Assembly: GCF_041261205.1 (NCBI RefSeq) | Contig: NZ_JBGCCH010000027.1 | Location: 62,001 to 126,000, forward strand | DNA length: 64,000 nucleotides | Origin: Catenulispora sp. MAP5-51 | GTDB lineage: Bacteria > Actinomycetota > Actinomycetes > Streptomycetales > Catenulisporaceae | Direction: 5' to 3' | Part shown: piece after piece, positions 22,070 through 30,904 of the stretch | How the letters are laid out: each line of letters begins with the position of its first letter | Position numbering within the stretch: the first letter of the stretch is position 1 | Translations under genes and position numbers: made by a program | The notes under the pieces: model-generated | Databases searched by the model: none | What the model was told of the DNA's origin: nothing | Seen by the model: the letters and a program-made list of their open reading frames with translations, nothing else

Positions 22070-23101
22070 ATGAGGCCACCGCGGATCATGGTCCTGGGCG
22101 ATTCGCTCGCCAGCGGGATGCAGGACGACTACACGTGGCGCTGGCAGCTGGCACAGCACTTCCGGCGCACGGGCACGGCGGCCGAGTTCGTCGGCCCGCA
22201 CACCGGGACCTTCTCGATGTACGAGGACCCGGTGCTTCTGGCCTTGGTGGAAGGACGTCCGGTACCCACAGGACCCGATGTCGGCAACCCGATGACCGGG
22301 GCCTATCGCGAAGGCGGCTTCGAGGGCGGGCACTGCGCGCGCCCGGGATGGACGGCGAACTCCGCGAAGTCGGCGGTGCGCGAGCACGTCGCCGCCGAAC
22401 ACCCGGATTTCCTGTTGGTCCAGTTGGGCTTCAACGACCTCGCCATGGTGGGACCGCCGGACCAGGCGTTGGAGGATCTGGCGGCCGTCGTGGCCGAAGC
22501 GCGCGCCGGCGCACCCTCGGCGGTCTTCCTGGTGGCGAACGTCGCCGGGACCCGCACGTGGGGCAACGAGTGGTTCCGGGAGGCCATCCGGGACTACAAC
22601 GCCAAGCTCCCCTCGGCCCTCGCGGACCTCTCGACGGAGCAGTCGCCGGTCGCCTTGGTGGACGTGCACAGCGGCTTCGACTCCGACACCGACACCTACG
22701 ACGGCATCCATCCGAATGCGGCGGGCGAGCTGGTCATGGCCGGCCACTTCGCCGAGGCGCTGTGGCGGTTCGGGGTCGGCAGCGTGGCGTTGCGGTCACC
22801 GCGGACGCGGCCGTACGAGATTCCGTTGGCCGAACCGACGATCGTCGCCGCGCGGGCCCAGGACACCGCGAGCGTCAGGCTTGAGTGGAGCCGGGTGCGG
22901 GGAGCCTCCGCGTACCGGGTCGCGCTCCGCGACGTCACGCTCGGGCAGCCGCGCCGAATGGGGCCGATCCCGGTCCTGGGCGATCACTGGCTGGCCCAGG
23001 GGCTGACGGCGGGCCACGTCTACGAGTTCGACGTGACCTCGGCGCGCGGTGAGCAGCTGGGGCCGCGCTCGGAGCCGCTGCGGCTGGCCGCCGGGCTCTG
23101 A
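22070..23101 (+). CDS. SGNH/GDSL-type hydrolase with C-terminal Fn3-like domain
   Basis: A 343-residue esterase-like protein. GDS at residues 10-12 is the nucleophile block (RIMVLGDSLASG), GFND (about residue 122) is the oxyanion block, and DGIHPN (about residue 210) holds the catalytic Asp and His. Residues 255-340 resemble a fibronectin type III domain (SVRLEWSRVRGASAYRVAL, then YEFDVTSARGEQLG). No signal peptide is seen; the protein begins almost directly with the catalytic strand, unlike many SGNH-Fn3 proteins, which are secreted. AAAGGAG precedes the ATG. Confidence 0.87.
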   Translation: MRPPRIMVLGDSLASGMQDDYTWRWQLAQHFRRTGTAAEFVGPHTGTFSMYEDPVLLALVEGRPVPTGPDVGNPMTGAYREGGFEGGHCARPGWTANSAKSAVREHVAAEHPDFLLVQLGFNDLAMVGPPDQALEDLAAVVAEARAGAPSAVFLVANVAGTRTWGNEWFREAIRDYNAKLPSALADLSTEQSPVALVDVHSGFDSDTDTYDGIHPNAAGELVMAGHFAEALWRFGVGSVALRSPRTRPYEIPLAEPTIVAARAQDTASVRLEWSRVRGASAYRVALRDVTLGQPRRMGPIPVLGDHWLAQGLTAGHVYEFDVTSARGEQLGPRSEPLRLAAGL

Positions 23102-23116
23102 ACCCTTACCTGACCC

Positions 23117-23284
23117 TCACCTGGTGTGGGTGCCGCTGCGGGACCGGGACCTGACCGCACCGACGCCCACGCCGATGACGAACAGGACGATGCCGATGAC
23201 CAGGAGCCACAGCAGGCCCTTGATCACGACGCCCAGGACGCCGAACAGCACAGCCAAGACGATGATGAGAAGGATCCATGCCAT
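23117..23284 (-). CDS. Small hydrophobic membrane protein, 55 residues
   Basis: The product is almost wholly hydrophobic, with two membrane segments (WILLIIVLAVLFGVLGVV and LLWLLVIGIVLFVIGVGVG) and a basic tail ending RSRSRSGTHTR. The ATG at 23284 lacks a clear ribosome site. It ends 15 bases from the convergent SGNH gene. Small two-helix proteins of this kind are common in actinomycetes; the function is unknown. Confidence 0.65.
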   Translation of the reverse strand: MAWILLIIVLAVLFGVLGVVIKGLLWLLVIGIVLFVIGVGVGAVRSRSRSGTHTR

Positions 23285-23496
23285 GTCTTCATGATTCGCC
23301 CGTTTCGGCGATGTCGCAGCCGCAGGGGCGGCTACGGCCCGCGCCGATAGAGCGCCCCAGCCGCGTCGTCCTGCCCCATCGGGGTCTGGAGCGGCGCCTG
23401 GGGTGGCTGTGAAACCTGGGGCACATGCGCGGAACCTGCGCGTATACCCCCATCCGGTGACGTCGAGCTGTCGTAGCATGGGCAGATCGACGCCCG

Positions 23497-23538
23497 CCGC
23501 CCGAGTGACCCGAATGACCCCGAGTGACCCCGAGTGAC
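23497..23538 (+). repeat. 10-11-base tandem repeat before the phosphoesterase gene
   Basis: CGAGTGACC-type units occur four times (with one GAATGACC variant) directly before the ribosome site of the phosphoesterase gene. Confidence 0.75.
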
Positions 23539-23552
23539 GAAGGAGCCGCCGC

Positions 23553-24056
23553 TTGCGCCTGCTGCTGATGGCGGACACCCACGTCCCGACCCGCGCCCGG
23601 CTGCTCCCCGAGCCGCTGCTCGACGCGGTGGACGCGGCCGACGTCGTGTTCCACGCCGGCGACTGGGTCGACGTCGAGACCCTCGACGTGCTGCAGCAGC
23701 GCTCCCGACGACTGGTCGCGGTCTACGGCAACAACGACGGGCCGGAGCTGCGGGCGCGACTGCCGCTGGTGGCGGAGGTCGAGCTCCAGTCGTGCCGGTT
23801 CGCCGTGGTGCACGAGACCGGTCCGGCCAAGGGGCGCGAGCAGCGGTGCGAGGCGGAGTTCCCCGGTGTCGACGTCCTGGTGTTCGGGCACAGCCACATC
23901 CCTTGGGACAGCCACGCCCCCGGCGGCATGCGGCTGCTCAATCCCGGCTCGCCCACCGACCGGCGCCGGCAGCCCTACGCCACCTACCTGACCGCGTCGT
24001 TGGAAGACGGGCGCCTCGGCGATGTCCGTGTGCACGAGCTGCCGCGCCGGGGCTGA
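23553..24056 (+). CDS. Metallophosphoesterase, YfcE/MJ0936 family
   Basis: A 167-residue calcineurin-like phosphodiesterase that hydrolyses phosphodiesters with two metal ions. Motifs are MADTHVP (residues 6-12; the usual D-x-H), HAGDWVD, GNNDG (GNxD type), VVHETG in place of the usual GH-type block, and FGHSHIP. The start is TTG 23553 with AAGGAG seven bases upstream; the protein begins at the first strand, as expected. No pathway context. Confidence 0.88.
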   Translation: MRLLLMADTHVPTRARLLPEPLLDAVDAADVVFHAGDWVDVETLDVLQQRSRRLVAVYGNNDGPELRARLPLVAEVELQSCRFAVVHETGPAKGREQRCEAEFPGVDVLVFGHSHIPWDSHAPGGMRLLNPGSPTDRRRQPYATYLTASLEDGRLGDVRVHELPRRG

Positions 24057-24103
24057 GCCCGGCGTTCACATGCTGTCGGCGGCGGGGACTATCGTCGCTC
24101 GGC

Positions 24104-24565
24104 ATGACGACAGATGAGCGTGGCGGTCCGCGACTCCCCACCGACGACGAAGAAAACCGTTTCTGGTCATTGCTGACCGAGGCGCGGTCGAAGTCCGACG
24201 GCTCCACCGAGGGTTTCCTGACAGCCTTGTCAGACCTCTGCGAGCCGATGTCGTCCAGCGAGCTCACCGACCTCGACCGGGTCGTGGAGCGCAAGCTGTA
24301 CGACATCGACCGCGCCGACATCCAGGCCGTCACCGACGGCTCGGACGACGGATTCCTTTATGCCCGCGGACACATCGTCGCCTCGGGCCGCGAGACGTAC
24401 TACGCCGTCCTCGCCGACCCGGACAACGCCGAGGCCGATGAGGAGCTGGAGGAGATGTGCTACTTCTTCGCCCATCTCCACGACAAGAAGTACGGCTCGT
24501 GGCCCCAGACGGATTCCGGGATCTCGCGCGAATCGTGCTCGAACGCCGGAGGATGGCGCCCCTAA
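24104..24565 (+). CDS. DUF4240-domain protein
   Basis: A 153-residue acidic protein. [17 protein letters not shown] at residues 17-33 and [20 protein letters not shown] in the middle match the DUF4240 pattern seen alone and with WGR domains; no biochemical role is established. TATCGT lies eight bases before the ATG, which may be a leaderless start. Its stop overlaps that of the convergent epoxide hydrolase gene. Confidence 0.75.
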   Translation: MTTDERGGPRLPTDDEENRFWSLLTEARSKSDGSTEGFLTALSDLCEPMSSSELTDLDRVVERKLYDIDRADIQAVTDGSDDGFLYARGHIVASGRETYYAVLADPDNAEADEELEEMCYFFAHLHDKKYGSWPQTDSGISRESCSNAGGWRP

Positions 24566-25725
24566 TCCGCGTCCCGGAGCGTCCGGACGAACTCCCGGAC
24601 ATCTCCCACCAACTCCGCCGGCGCCTGCAACGAAGCGAAGTGCCCGCCCACCGGATACTCCCGCCACCGGACAACCTTGTTCGCCCGCTCCGCGAGGCCG
24701 CGCACAGCCCGGTCCCCGAGGAAGTTCGCAACGGCCGTCGGCACCCCCGACGGCTCCGGCTTGCTGCCCCACGAGGTCCCGGACTCCCGGTAGAGCCGCG
24801 CGGCCGAACCCGCGGTCCCGGTCAGCCAATACGTCGCCACGTTCGTCAGAACCGCGTCGCGGTCGATCGGCGCGTGGTCGGTGGCCGTCGGATCCCAGTC
24901 CACGAACCACTCCAGGTTCCAGGCCAGCTGCCCGGCCGGCGAGTCGTTGAGGGAGTAGGCGATCGTCTGCGGACGCAGCGCCATCTGCGTCGCGTAGCCG
25001 TTGTGGCCGAACCACCACATCTGGTTCGCGACCGCCTTCTGCCGGTCCGCCTCCGACAGCTCACTGAGCTCCTGCCCCGAGCCGGACGCCGTCGCGGCGT
25101 CGGCGAGGGCGTTCACGTGCACGCCGATGACCGCCTCCGGCGCCACCCGGCCCAGGGCGCAGGAGACGAGGCTGCCGTAGTCGCCGCCTTGTGCGACGTA
25201 ACGCTCGTAGCCCAGGCGCGCCATCAGCTCCGCCCACGCGCGGGCGATGCGGGGGACGTCCCAGCCGCTTTCGCGGGTCGGGCCCGAGAAGCCGAAGCCG
25301 GGCAGGGAGGGGGCCACCACGTGGAAGGCGTCGGCCGGGTCGCCGCCGTGGGCGCGCGGGTCGGTCAGCGGGCCCAGGATGTCGAGGAAGTCGGCCGGGG
25401 TGCTGGGCCAGCCGTGCGTGAGGACCAGCGGCGTGGCGTCGGGCTCGGGCGAGCGCATGTGCAGGAAGTGCACGTTCTGCCCGTCGACGGCCGTGGTGAA
25501 CTGCGGGATCTCGTTCAGCCGCGCCTCGTGCGCGCGCCAGTCGTAGCCGGTGCGCCAGTACTCGGCGAGGTCGAGCAGGTAGTCGCGGTCGACGCCGTAG
25601 GACCAGCCGACGCCGGGCAGCGCGTCAGGCCAGCGGGTGCGCGCGAGCCGGTCGTTCAGATCGTCGAGGTCCGCCTGCGGGACGTCGATGCGGAAAGGGC
25701 TGATTTCAGAGGAAGTGCCGCTCAT
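24562..25725 (-). CDS. Epoxide hydrolase, alpha/beta-hydrolase fold with EHN domain
   Basis: A 387-residue cytosolic epoxide hydrolase. The N-terminal EHN region (residues 10-105) begins [30 protein letters not shown] is the oxyanion HGxP motif, QGGDYGS carries the nucleophile Asp, and [11 protein letters not shown] carries the catalytic His. The length is standard for the family. It is divergent from a WYL-type regulator with a palindrome in the shared promoter region, so it is probably controlled by that protein. The substrate is unknown. Confidence 0.92.
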   Translation of the reverse strand: MSGTSSEISPFRIDVPQADLDDLNDRLARTRWPDALPGVGWSYGVDRDYLLDLAEYWRTGYDWRAHEARLNEIPQFTTAVDGQNVHFLHMRSPEPDATPLVLTHGWPSTPADFLDILGPLTDPRAHGGDPADAFHVVAPSLPGFGFSGPTRESGWDVPRIARAWAELMARLGYERYVAQGGDYGSLVSCALGRVAPEAVIGVHVNALADAATASGSGQELSELSEADRQKAVANQMWWFGHNGYATQMALRPQTIAYSLNDSPAGQLAWNLEWFVDWDPTATDHAPIDRDAVLTNVATYWLTGTAGSAARLYRESGTSWGSKPEPSGVPTAVANFLGDRAVRGLAERANKVVRWREYPVGGHFASLQAPAELVGDVREFVRTLRDAD

Positions 25726-25744
25726 GGATTAAGCATCTATCCCA

Positions 25745-25767
25745 TGTAGGACAGTTTCGGTCCTACA
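25745..25767. promoter_or_regulatory. Palindromic operator between epoxide hydrolase and WYL regulator
   Basis: TGTAGGAC (25745-25752) and GTCCTACA (25760-25767) form a perfect 8-base inverted repeat with a 7-base spacer, in a 62-base divergent promoter region. It is a probable binding site of the adjacent regulator, which would repress its own gene and the hydrolase. Confidence 0.75.
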
Positions 25768-25787
25768 CATACGAGAAGATCGGTCCC

Positions 25788-26759
25788 ATGTCGGAGACCA
25801 CCCCCGCACGGTTGCTGCGCCTGCTGTCCCTGCTCCAGATGCACCGCGACTGGACCGGCACCGAGCTGGCCGAACGTCTTGAATGCACCACCCGCACCAT
25901 CCGGCGCGACGTGGACCGGTTGCGGGAGCTGGGATATCCGGTGCACGCCTCGATGGGACCGGTCGGCGGGTACCGGCTCGGGGCCGGCGCGAAGCTGCCC
26001 CCGCTGCTGCTGGACGACGACGAGGCCATCGCGGTCACGCTCGGCCTGCAGAGCAACGCGACCGGGAGCGTCACAGGGATCGAGGAAGCCTCGCTGCGCG
26101 CGCTGACCAAGGTCGAGCAGGTCCTCCCGGACCGGCTGCGGCATCAGGCCGCTGCGTTGCGGGCCGCGGTCGTGGCCATGCCGCCGCGCTACGACACCGG
26201 CGCCGACATCACCGCGGAGACACTCACCGCCATCTCGGCCGCCATCCGCGCCGCGGAGACCCTGCGGTTCGACTACCTGAGCCACCACCGTGACGCCACG
26301 CGCCGGGCCGTCGAGCCGCACCGGATCGCGCACTGGGGCCGGCGGTGGTACCTCGTCGGGTGGGACACCGACCGGGACGCCTGGCGGACCTTCCGCGTCG
26401 ATCGCATGACCCTGCGAACCCCGAACGGTCGGCGCTTCACGCACCGCCCCTCCCCCGACGGCGACGTCGCGGCGTACCTGCGCCGTACGATCTCCTTCGA
26501 CCCGTGGCCGTACCGCTCGGTGTTCCGGGTGCACGTCCCCGCCGAGGAACTCACCGGACGCATCGAGGGAATCATCACCCCGCTCGACGAACACTCCTGC
26601 CGGCTGGAGATGGGTTCGGACTCCTACGCGCTGGTCGCCTTGGCGATCGGGATGCTGGACGTGGAGTTCGAGGTCGAGTCCCCGCAGGAGTTGCGCGAGC
26701 ACTTGAACGCGCTCGCAGGCCGGTTCACCCGCGCCGCAGCCATCAAGCAAGGATCTTGA
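25788..26759 (+). CDS. YafY-type transcriptional regulator (HTH_11 plus WYL domain)
   Basis: A 323-residue regulator. The N-terminal helix-turn-helix (LLRLLSLLQMHRDWTGTELA, CTTRTIRRDVDRLRELGYPV) is of HTH_11/DeoR type. The WYL domain (about 140-230) includes RAVEPHRIAHWGRRWYLVGW, and a WCX-like C-terminal domain follows. WYL domains bind small ligands or nucleic acid. It is divergent from the epoxide hydrolase and probably controls it through the palindrome between them. Confidence 0.9.
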   Translation: MSETTPARLLRLLSLLQMHRDWTGTELAERLECTTRTIRRDVDRLRELGYPVHASMGPVGGYRLGAGAKLPPLLLDDDEAIAVTLGLQSNATGSVTGIEEASLRALTKVEQVLPDRLRHQAAALRAAVVAMPPRYDTGADITAETLTAISAAIRAAETLRFDYLSHHRDATRRAVEPHRIAHWGRRWYLVGWDTDRDAWRTFRVDRMTLRTPNGRRFTHRPSPDGDVAAYLRRTISFDPWPYRSVFRVHVPAEELTGRIEGIITPLDEHSCRLEMGSDSYALVALAIGMLDVEFEVESPQELREHLNALAGRFTRAAAIKQGS

Positions 26760-26765
26760 CCCGTT

Positions 26766-26781
26766 ACTGGTCTGGACCAAT
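26766..26781 (+). promoter_or_regulatory. DasR-type operator (dre) 1 before the chitinase gene
   Basis: ACTGGTCTGGACCAAT matches the Streptomyces dre consensus ACTGGTCTAGACCACT at 13 of 16 positions. In Streptomyces, GlcNAc-6-phosphate and related ligands relieve DasR control of chitin genes; application here is inference. Confidence 0.8.
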
Positions 26782-26799
26782 TTTTGGCAAAACGCCTTG

Positions 26800-26815
26800 A
26801 CTGGTCTGTACCAAT
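26800..26815 (+). promoter_or_regulatory. DasR-type operator (dre) 2 before the chitinase gene
   Basis: ACTGGTCTGTACCAAT is the second copy, 34 bases (about three helical turns) after the first. It overlaps a -35-like TTGACT (26797-26802), whose -10 at 17 bases spacing would be TTCACT. Direct repeats of this kind are typical of Streptomyces chitinase promoters. Confidence 0.8.
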
Positions 26816-26870
26816 TTTGTTCACTCCGAAGTGACCCCGCTCACACCTTTCCCCCACGGAGGAGTGGCTC

Positions 26871-27995
26871 ATGACCCTTACTCACAGACCGAGAAGTACT
26901 CGGCTGCTGGCACTGCTGGCCGTACTGGCCAGCATGCTCGGTCTGGCGCTCGTCGCCCTGCCGGCCACGCCCGCCCACGCCTCGGCCGCGTGCGCCGCGC
27001 CGTGGAGTTCCACCGTCGCCTACACCGGCGGACAGAGCGCCTCGTACAACGGGGACAACTGGTCCGCGAAGTGGTGGACCCAGGGCGACATCCCCGGCAA
27101 CAACGCCCAGGACGTCTGGGTGGATCAGGGTGCGTGCACCTCGGGCGGGGGCGGCGGCGGAGGCGGCGGGGGCAGCAGTTGCAGCTACCCGGCCTGGGTC
27201 GCCGGCCAGTACTACAACGTCGGCGCCATCGTGACCTACACGCCCAACGGCAACCTCTACATAGCCACCAACGCGAATCCCGGCTATGACCCGACCATCA
27301 GCACTTGGTACTGGTCGCCGTACACCTGCACCGGCGGCGGTGGCGGAGGGGGCGGAGGGGGCGGCGGCGGAGGCGGCGGCTCGAACGGCTTCGTCGTCAG
27401 CCAGGCGCAGTTCAACCAGATCTTCCCGAACCGGAACTCCTTCTACACCTACGACGGCCTGGTCGCCGCCCTGAGCGCCTTCCCCGCCTTCGCCACCACC
27501 GGCAGCACCGCGACGCAGCAGCAGGAAGCCGCGGCGTTCCTGGCCAACGTCGACCACGAGACCGGCGGCCTGGTCTACATCAGGGAGATCGACCAGTCCG
27601 GCAACTACTGCGCCAGCGAGCCCTACGGCTGCCCGGCCGGCAGCAACCAGTACTACGGCCGCGGCCCGCTGCAGATCAGCTGGAACTTCAACTACTACGC
27701 AGCCGGAAACGCTATCGGCGTCGACCTCCTGGACAACCCCGACCTGGTGGCCACCGACTCGGCCACCTCATGGAAGTCGGCCCTCTGGTACTGGATGACC
27801 CAGAACGGACCCGGCACCATGACCGCGCACAACGCGATGGTCAACGGCTCCGGCTTCGGCCAGACCATCTGGGCCATCAACGGCAGCATCGAGTGCAACG
27901 GCGGCAACACCGCCGAGATGCAGGACCGCGTCAACGACTACGAGAGCATCACCGGAGTCCTCGGCGTCTCACCCGGCGGGAACCTCACCTGCTGA
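26871..27995 (+). CDS. Secreted GH19 chitinase with two CBM5/12 chitin-binding domains
   Basis: A 374-residue secreted endochitinase. The signal peptide is residues 1-37 (LLALLAVLASMLGLALVAL, cut near AHA-SA). Two CBM5/12 modules follow (about 40-88 and 103-152; WSSTVAYTGGQSASYNGDNW and YPAWVAGQYYNVGAIVTY), joined by poly-Gly linkers. The GH19 domain (about 172-374) has the catalytic Glu in DHETGGLVYI, a second Glu in IREI, and the signature YYGRGPLQISWNFNY. GGAGGAG precedes the ATG. Two DasR-type operators upstream place it in a chitin or GlcNAc regulon with the importer genes that follow. Confidence 0.95.
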   Translation: MTLTHRPRSTRLLALLAVLASMLGLALVALPATPAHASAACAAPWSSTVAYTGGQSASYNGDNWSAKWWTQGDIPGNNAQDVWVDQGACTSGGGGGGGGGGSSCSYPAWVAGQYYNVGAIVTYTPNGNLYIATNANPGYDPTISTWYWSPYTCTGGGGGGGGGGGGGGGGSNGFVVSQAQFNQIFPNRNSFYTYDGLVAALSAFPAFATTGSTATQQQEAAAFLANVDHETGGLVYIREIDQSGNYCASEPYGCPAGSNQYYGRGPLQISWNFNYYAAGNAIGVDLLDNPDLVATDSATSWKSALWYWMTQNGPGTMTAHNAMVNGSGFGQTIWAINGSIECNGGNTAEMQDRVNDYESITGVLGVSPGGNLTC

Positions 27996-28008
27996 TCGAG
28001 CAGGCAGC

Positions 28009-28038
28009 GGTGGAGCCGGTGCCCACGCCGGCTCCACC
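28009..28038 (+). terminator. Terminator hairpin after the chitinase gene
   Basis: GGTGGAGCCGG (28009-28019) and CCGGCTCCACC (28028-28038) form a perfect 11-base stem with an eight-base loop, 13 bases after the stop codon. Confidence 0.85.
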
Positions 28039-28369
28039 GTCGGCACGTACGCAGCAGCCCAGCCCCGTACGGAACCGGAACAAAGCCGAACCGTCGCGGG
28101 TGCCCACGGAAACCGCCGGCCGCCGACGCATCACGCCTGGCTCCACCGAACTGCGCCACCAGCGGATCCCGTAAACCATGCGCGAAGCCGTAAAAAGCTT
28201 CTAAAACCAACCACCCGACCGCACCAGCGCACCCGCCCACGCCAGAACCGCGCGCCACCGCCACCAGCGATCGAAGCACCGGCAAGGCCAGCCAAGCGCG
28301 AACCTCTCCTTGAGTAAGGCCGCTGACTATCCTCGTGCTGGAAACGAAGATCGGCTGGAAGGCGGAACG
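28039..28369. other. Intergenic stretch without a recognisable gene
   Basis: Between the chitinase terminator and the SDR gene lie 330 bases. The portion 28195-28300 is strikingly C-rich and G-poor on the plus strand. No open frame has a ribosome site or recognisable product. The SDR promoter probably lies near 28320-28340. Confidence 0.4.
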
Positions 28370-29224
28370 ATGAGTGCTCTGACCGTGGTCACCGGAGCGA
28401 CCGGCAACGTCGGCGGATCCCTGGTGGCGGCCCTGGTCGCGGCGGGCATGCCGGTGCGTGCGGTGGTGCGGGGCGAGGCGGACGCGGCGCGGTTCGGGGA
28501 TGGCGTGCAGGCCGTGATCGGCGACCTGAACGAGCCTGCGTCGCTGGCCGCCGCGCTGGACGGTGCGCAGGCGCTGTTCCTGCTGCCCGGCTACGCGGAC
28601 ATGCCGGGCCTGTACGCGGCGGCGCGCGAAGCGGGTGTCGGGCACGTCGTGCAGTTGTCGGGGGTGTCGGCGGGGAGCGGCGACATGTCCAACGCCGTCA
28701 CGGAGTACATGGTGCGCAGTGAGCAGGCCGCGGCGGAGTCGAAGCTGCCGTACACCGTGGTCCGGCCGTCGGCGTTCATGACCAACGCGCTGCGGTGGGC
28801 CGGGCAGGTGCGCGACGGCGACACCGTCACCCTGCCCTTCCCGACCGTGGCCACCGCCTGCCTGCATCCGGCGGACCTGGGCGCCGTCATCGCGGCGGTG
28901 ATCGCCGAGCCGGACAGGTACGCCGGTGCGACGCTGCTGCCGACCGGTCCGGAGGCGCTGCTCCCCCGCGACCAGGTGGCGATCGTGGCCGGCGTCCTGG
29001 ATCGGCCGCTGCGCTTCGAAGGGCTCACCGACGAGCAGGCCCGCGAGTCCATGGTCGCGGACGGTACGCCGCAGCGGTACATCGACGCGTTCCTCGACTT
29101 CTATGCCAACGGGAGTCTGGACGAATCTCCGGTGCGCACCACCGTCGCCGACGTGACCGGCAGTGCGCCCCGGACGTTCGCCGCGTGGGCGGCGGACCAT
29201 GCCGCCGCTTTCACGCGGAGCTGA
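28370..29224 (+). CDS. NmrA-like NAD(P)-binding SDR family protein
   Basis: A 284-residue atypical short-chain dehydrogenase. The nucleotide-binding motif is VTGATGNVGGSLVAAL (residues 6-21), with VRAVVRG after the second strand. VVRPSAFMTN (about 135-144) is characteristic of NmrA/QOR2-like proteins. The ATG at 28370 is chosen for its GGAAGGCGG ribosome site and because the fold begins at once. It may be a quinone or flavonoid reductase or a redox sensor. The neighbours give no pathway. Confidence 0.85.
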   Translation: MSALTVVTGATGNVGGSLVAALVAAGMPVRAVVRGEADAARFGDGVQAVIGDLNEPASLAAALDGAQALFLLPGYADMPGLYAAAREAGVGHVVQLSGVSAGSGDMSNAVTEYMVRSEQAAAESKLPYTVVRPSAFMTNALRWAGQVRDGDTVTLPFPTVATACLHPADLGAVIAAVIAEPDRYAGATLLPTGPEALLPRDQVAIVAGVLDRPLRFEGLTDEQARESMVADGTPQRYIDAFLDFYANGSLDESPVRTTVADVTGSAPRTFAAWAADHAAAFTRS

Positions 29225-29231
29225 CACTCAC

Positions 29232-29259
29232 GTCGATCAGGGCAGGTCGATCAGGGCAG
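29232..29259 (+). repeat. 14-base tandem repeat between convergent genes
   Basis: GTCGATCAGGGCAG occurs twice, exactly adjacent, in the 54-base gap between the SDR and hexosaminidase genes. Confidence 0.9.
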
Positions 29260-29278
29260 GTTGGCCAAGGCAAATTGG

Positions 29279-30877
29279 TCAGGGCATTGTCAGCCCCGCG
29301 CCAGGATCCCACCCCTCCGGCCGACCGGCAGGCAGCGCCCGGAGCGCGTCCAACCGCAGCAAGTGGTGCTGCAGGCGGTCGGCGAAGTCGGCCGGATCGC
29401 GGCGCTCGTCGCTCCACGCCCCCTCGGCCAGGGCGCACAGGCGCGGGTAAAGCAGATGCCTGACGACCTCGGTCGTCGGTGCGGACTCGGTCCACAGCTG
29501 GGCCTGGGTCCCCAGGACGCCGGGTCCGCCGGAGGCGTCGTCCAGGGCGGCGGCGCCGACGGCGGTCAGGCCGGTCGGCAGCGGGTCGAAGGAGTAGGTG
29601 TCGGCGAGGGTCAGGACCCGGTCGTCCGCCGACGGCGGTTCGTCCGGGTGGCCGGTCTGACGGTAGTCCAGGTAGGTGTGCTCGTGCGGGGCCACGATCA
29701 CCTGGTGGCCGCGCGCGATGGCCTCCGCGGCGTGTTCCTGTTTCAGCCAGGCGGTGGCGACCACGCCGGGGTCGAGGTTGCCGACGCCCACCGCGTCGTT
29801 CCAGCACACGGCGCGGCGGCCGTGCTCGGACAGGAAGTCGTGCATCCGGCTCAGGAACCAGCCCAGGAGTTCGGCGACGTCGGGCAGGCCGGCCTGCGCG
29901 GCCCGGCGGCGGGCGGCGTCGCTGTTCGCCCACTGGACGGTCCGGCACTCGTCGCCGCCGATGTGGATGGCGCGGGAGGGGAAGATGGCCATGACGTCCG
30001 ACAGCACGTGCCGGCAGAAGTCGAGGGCCTGGTCGTGCACCGCGAGGATGTCCTCGCTGATGCCCCACGAGGTCCACACCGGGAGCCGGACGTCGGGGTG
30101 GTTGCCCAGCTCCGGGTACGCGGCGATGGCCGCGCGGGTGTGGCTGGGCATGCCGATCTCGGGGACGACGGTCACGCCGCGGGCCGCCGCGTACTCGACG
30201 AGCCCGGCGAGTTCCCGCCGCGTGTAGTAGCCGGAGTGCGGGACGCCGTCGAACACGGTCGACCCGGCGCGGCCGACCATCGACTCGGTGCGGGTCGCGC
30301 CGATCTCGGTGAGCCGCGGCAGGCCGTCGATCTCGACGCGCCAGCCCTGGTCGTCGGTGAGGTGCAGATGCACGATGTTGAGCTTGTGCAGGGCGGCCTC
30401 GTCGACGAGGCGGTGCAGGAACTCGATCGGCATGAAGTGCCGCGCCACGTCCAGCATCACGCCGCGCCAGGCCAGGCGGGGCGCGTCGCGGACGTGACAG
30501 GCCGGCCAGCGCCAGTCGGCGGCCGAGGCGGCGGCGGGATCGGCGGACAGCGCCTGAGCCGGGAGCAGCTGCCGCAGGGTCTGCACGCCGTTGAAGAGCC
30601 CTGCTTCGCTCGGTGCCGCGAGCCTCACCTGGTCCGGGGTGATCAGCAGGTCGTAGCCGTGGGGATGGTCGTGGGCGCCGTCGGCGAGACAGAGGAAGAT
30701 ACCGGTGCCTTCGCCCGCGGCCGGGCCGGCGCCGGTGCGCGGGCGGTCGGTGCCGAGGTAGGCCGCGAGCAGGTCGGCGGGGCGCTCGGCACCGGAACCG
30801 GCGTGCAGGTCCAGCACCGGTCCCAGGACGAACTCGCCGGAGTGCGCGGTGTACTCGGCGGGGCGGGGGATTATCAC
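29279..30877 (-). CDS. GH20 beta-N-acetylhexosaminidase, probably cytoplasmic
   Basis: A 532-residue enzyme that releases GlcNAc from chitobiose and similar oligosaccharides. The N-terminal GH20b domain (about 1-130) precedes the catalytic barrel, which starts near WRGVMLDVARHFMP. HIGGDE (about 303-308) holds the catalytic Asp-Glu pair, and WTESAPT is near the C terminus. No signal peptide is present (MIIPRPAEY), so it should act inside the cell on sugars brought in by the adjacent ABC transporter. It is the last gene of that operon, 28 bases after the second permease. The start is GTG 30877 with AAAGG upstream. Confidence 0.93.
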   Translation of the reverse strand: MIIPRPAEYTAHSGEFVLGPVLDLHAGSGAERPADLLAAYLGTDRPRTGAGPAAGEGTGIFLCLADGAHDHPHGYDLLITPDQVRLAAPSEAGLFNGVQTLRQLLPAQALSADPAAASAADWRWPACHVRDAPRLAWRGVMLDVARHFMPIEFLHRLVDEAALHKLNIVHLHLTDDQGWRVEIDGLPRLTEIGATRTESMVGRAGSTVFDGVPHSGYYTRRELAGLVEYAAARGVTVVPEIGMPSHTRAAIAAYPELGNHPDVRLPVWTSWGISEDILAVHDQALDFCRHVLSDVMAIFPSRAIHIGGDECRTVQWANSDAARRRAAQAGLPDVAELLGWFLSRMHDFLSEHGRRAVCWNDAVGVGNLDPGVVATAWLKQEHAAEAIARGHQVIVAPHEHTYLDYRQTGHPDEPPSADDRVLTLADTYSFDPLPTGLTAVGAAALDDASGGPGVLGTQAQLWTESAPTTEVVRHLLYPRLCALAEGAWSDERRDPADFADRLQHHLLRLDALRALPAGRPEGWDPGAGLTMP

Positions 30878-30890
30878 GAAAGGCCTTTCG
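30877..30890. promoter_or_regulatory. Perfect 14-base palindrome at the GH20 ribosome site
   Basis: CGAAAGGCCTTTCG covers the Shine-Dalgarno AAAGG and touches the GTG start. In RNA it could fold and limit translation of the hexosaminidase within the operon. Whether this is functional is not shown. Confidence 0.45.
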
Positions 30891-30904
30891 GTTCGGCCAG
30901 GGTT

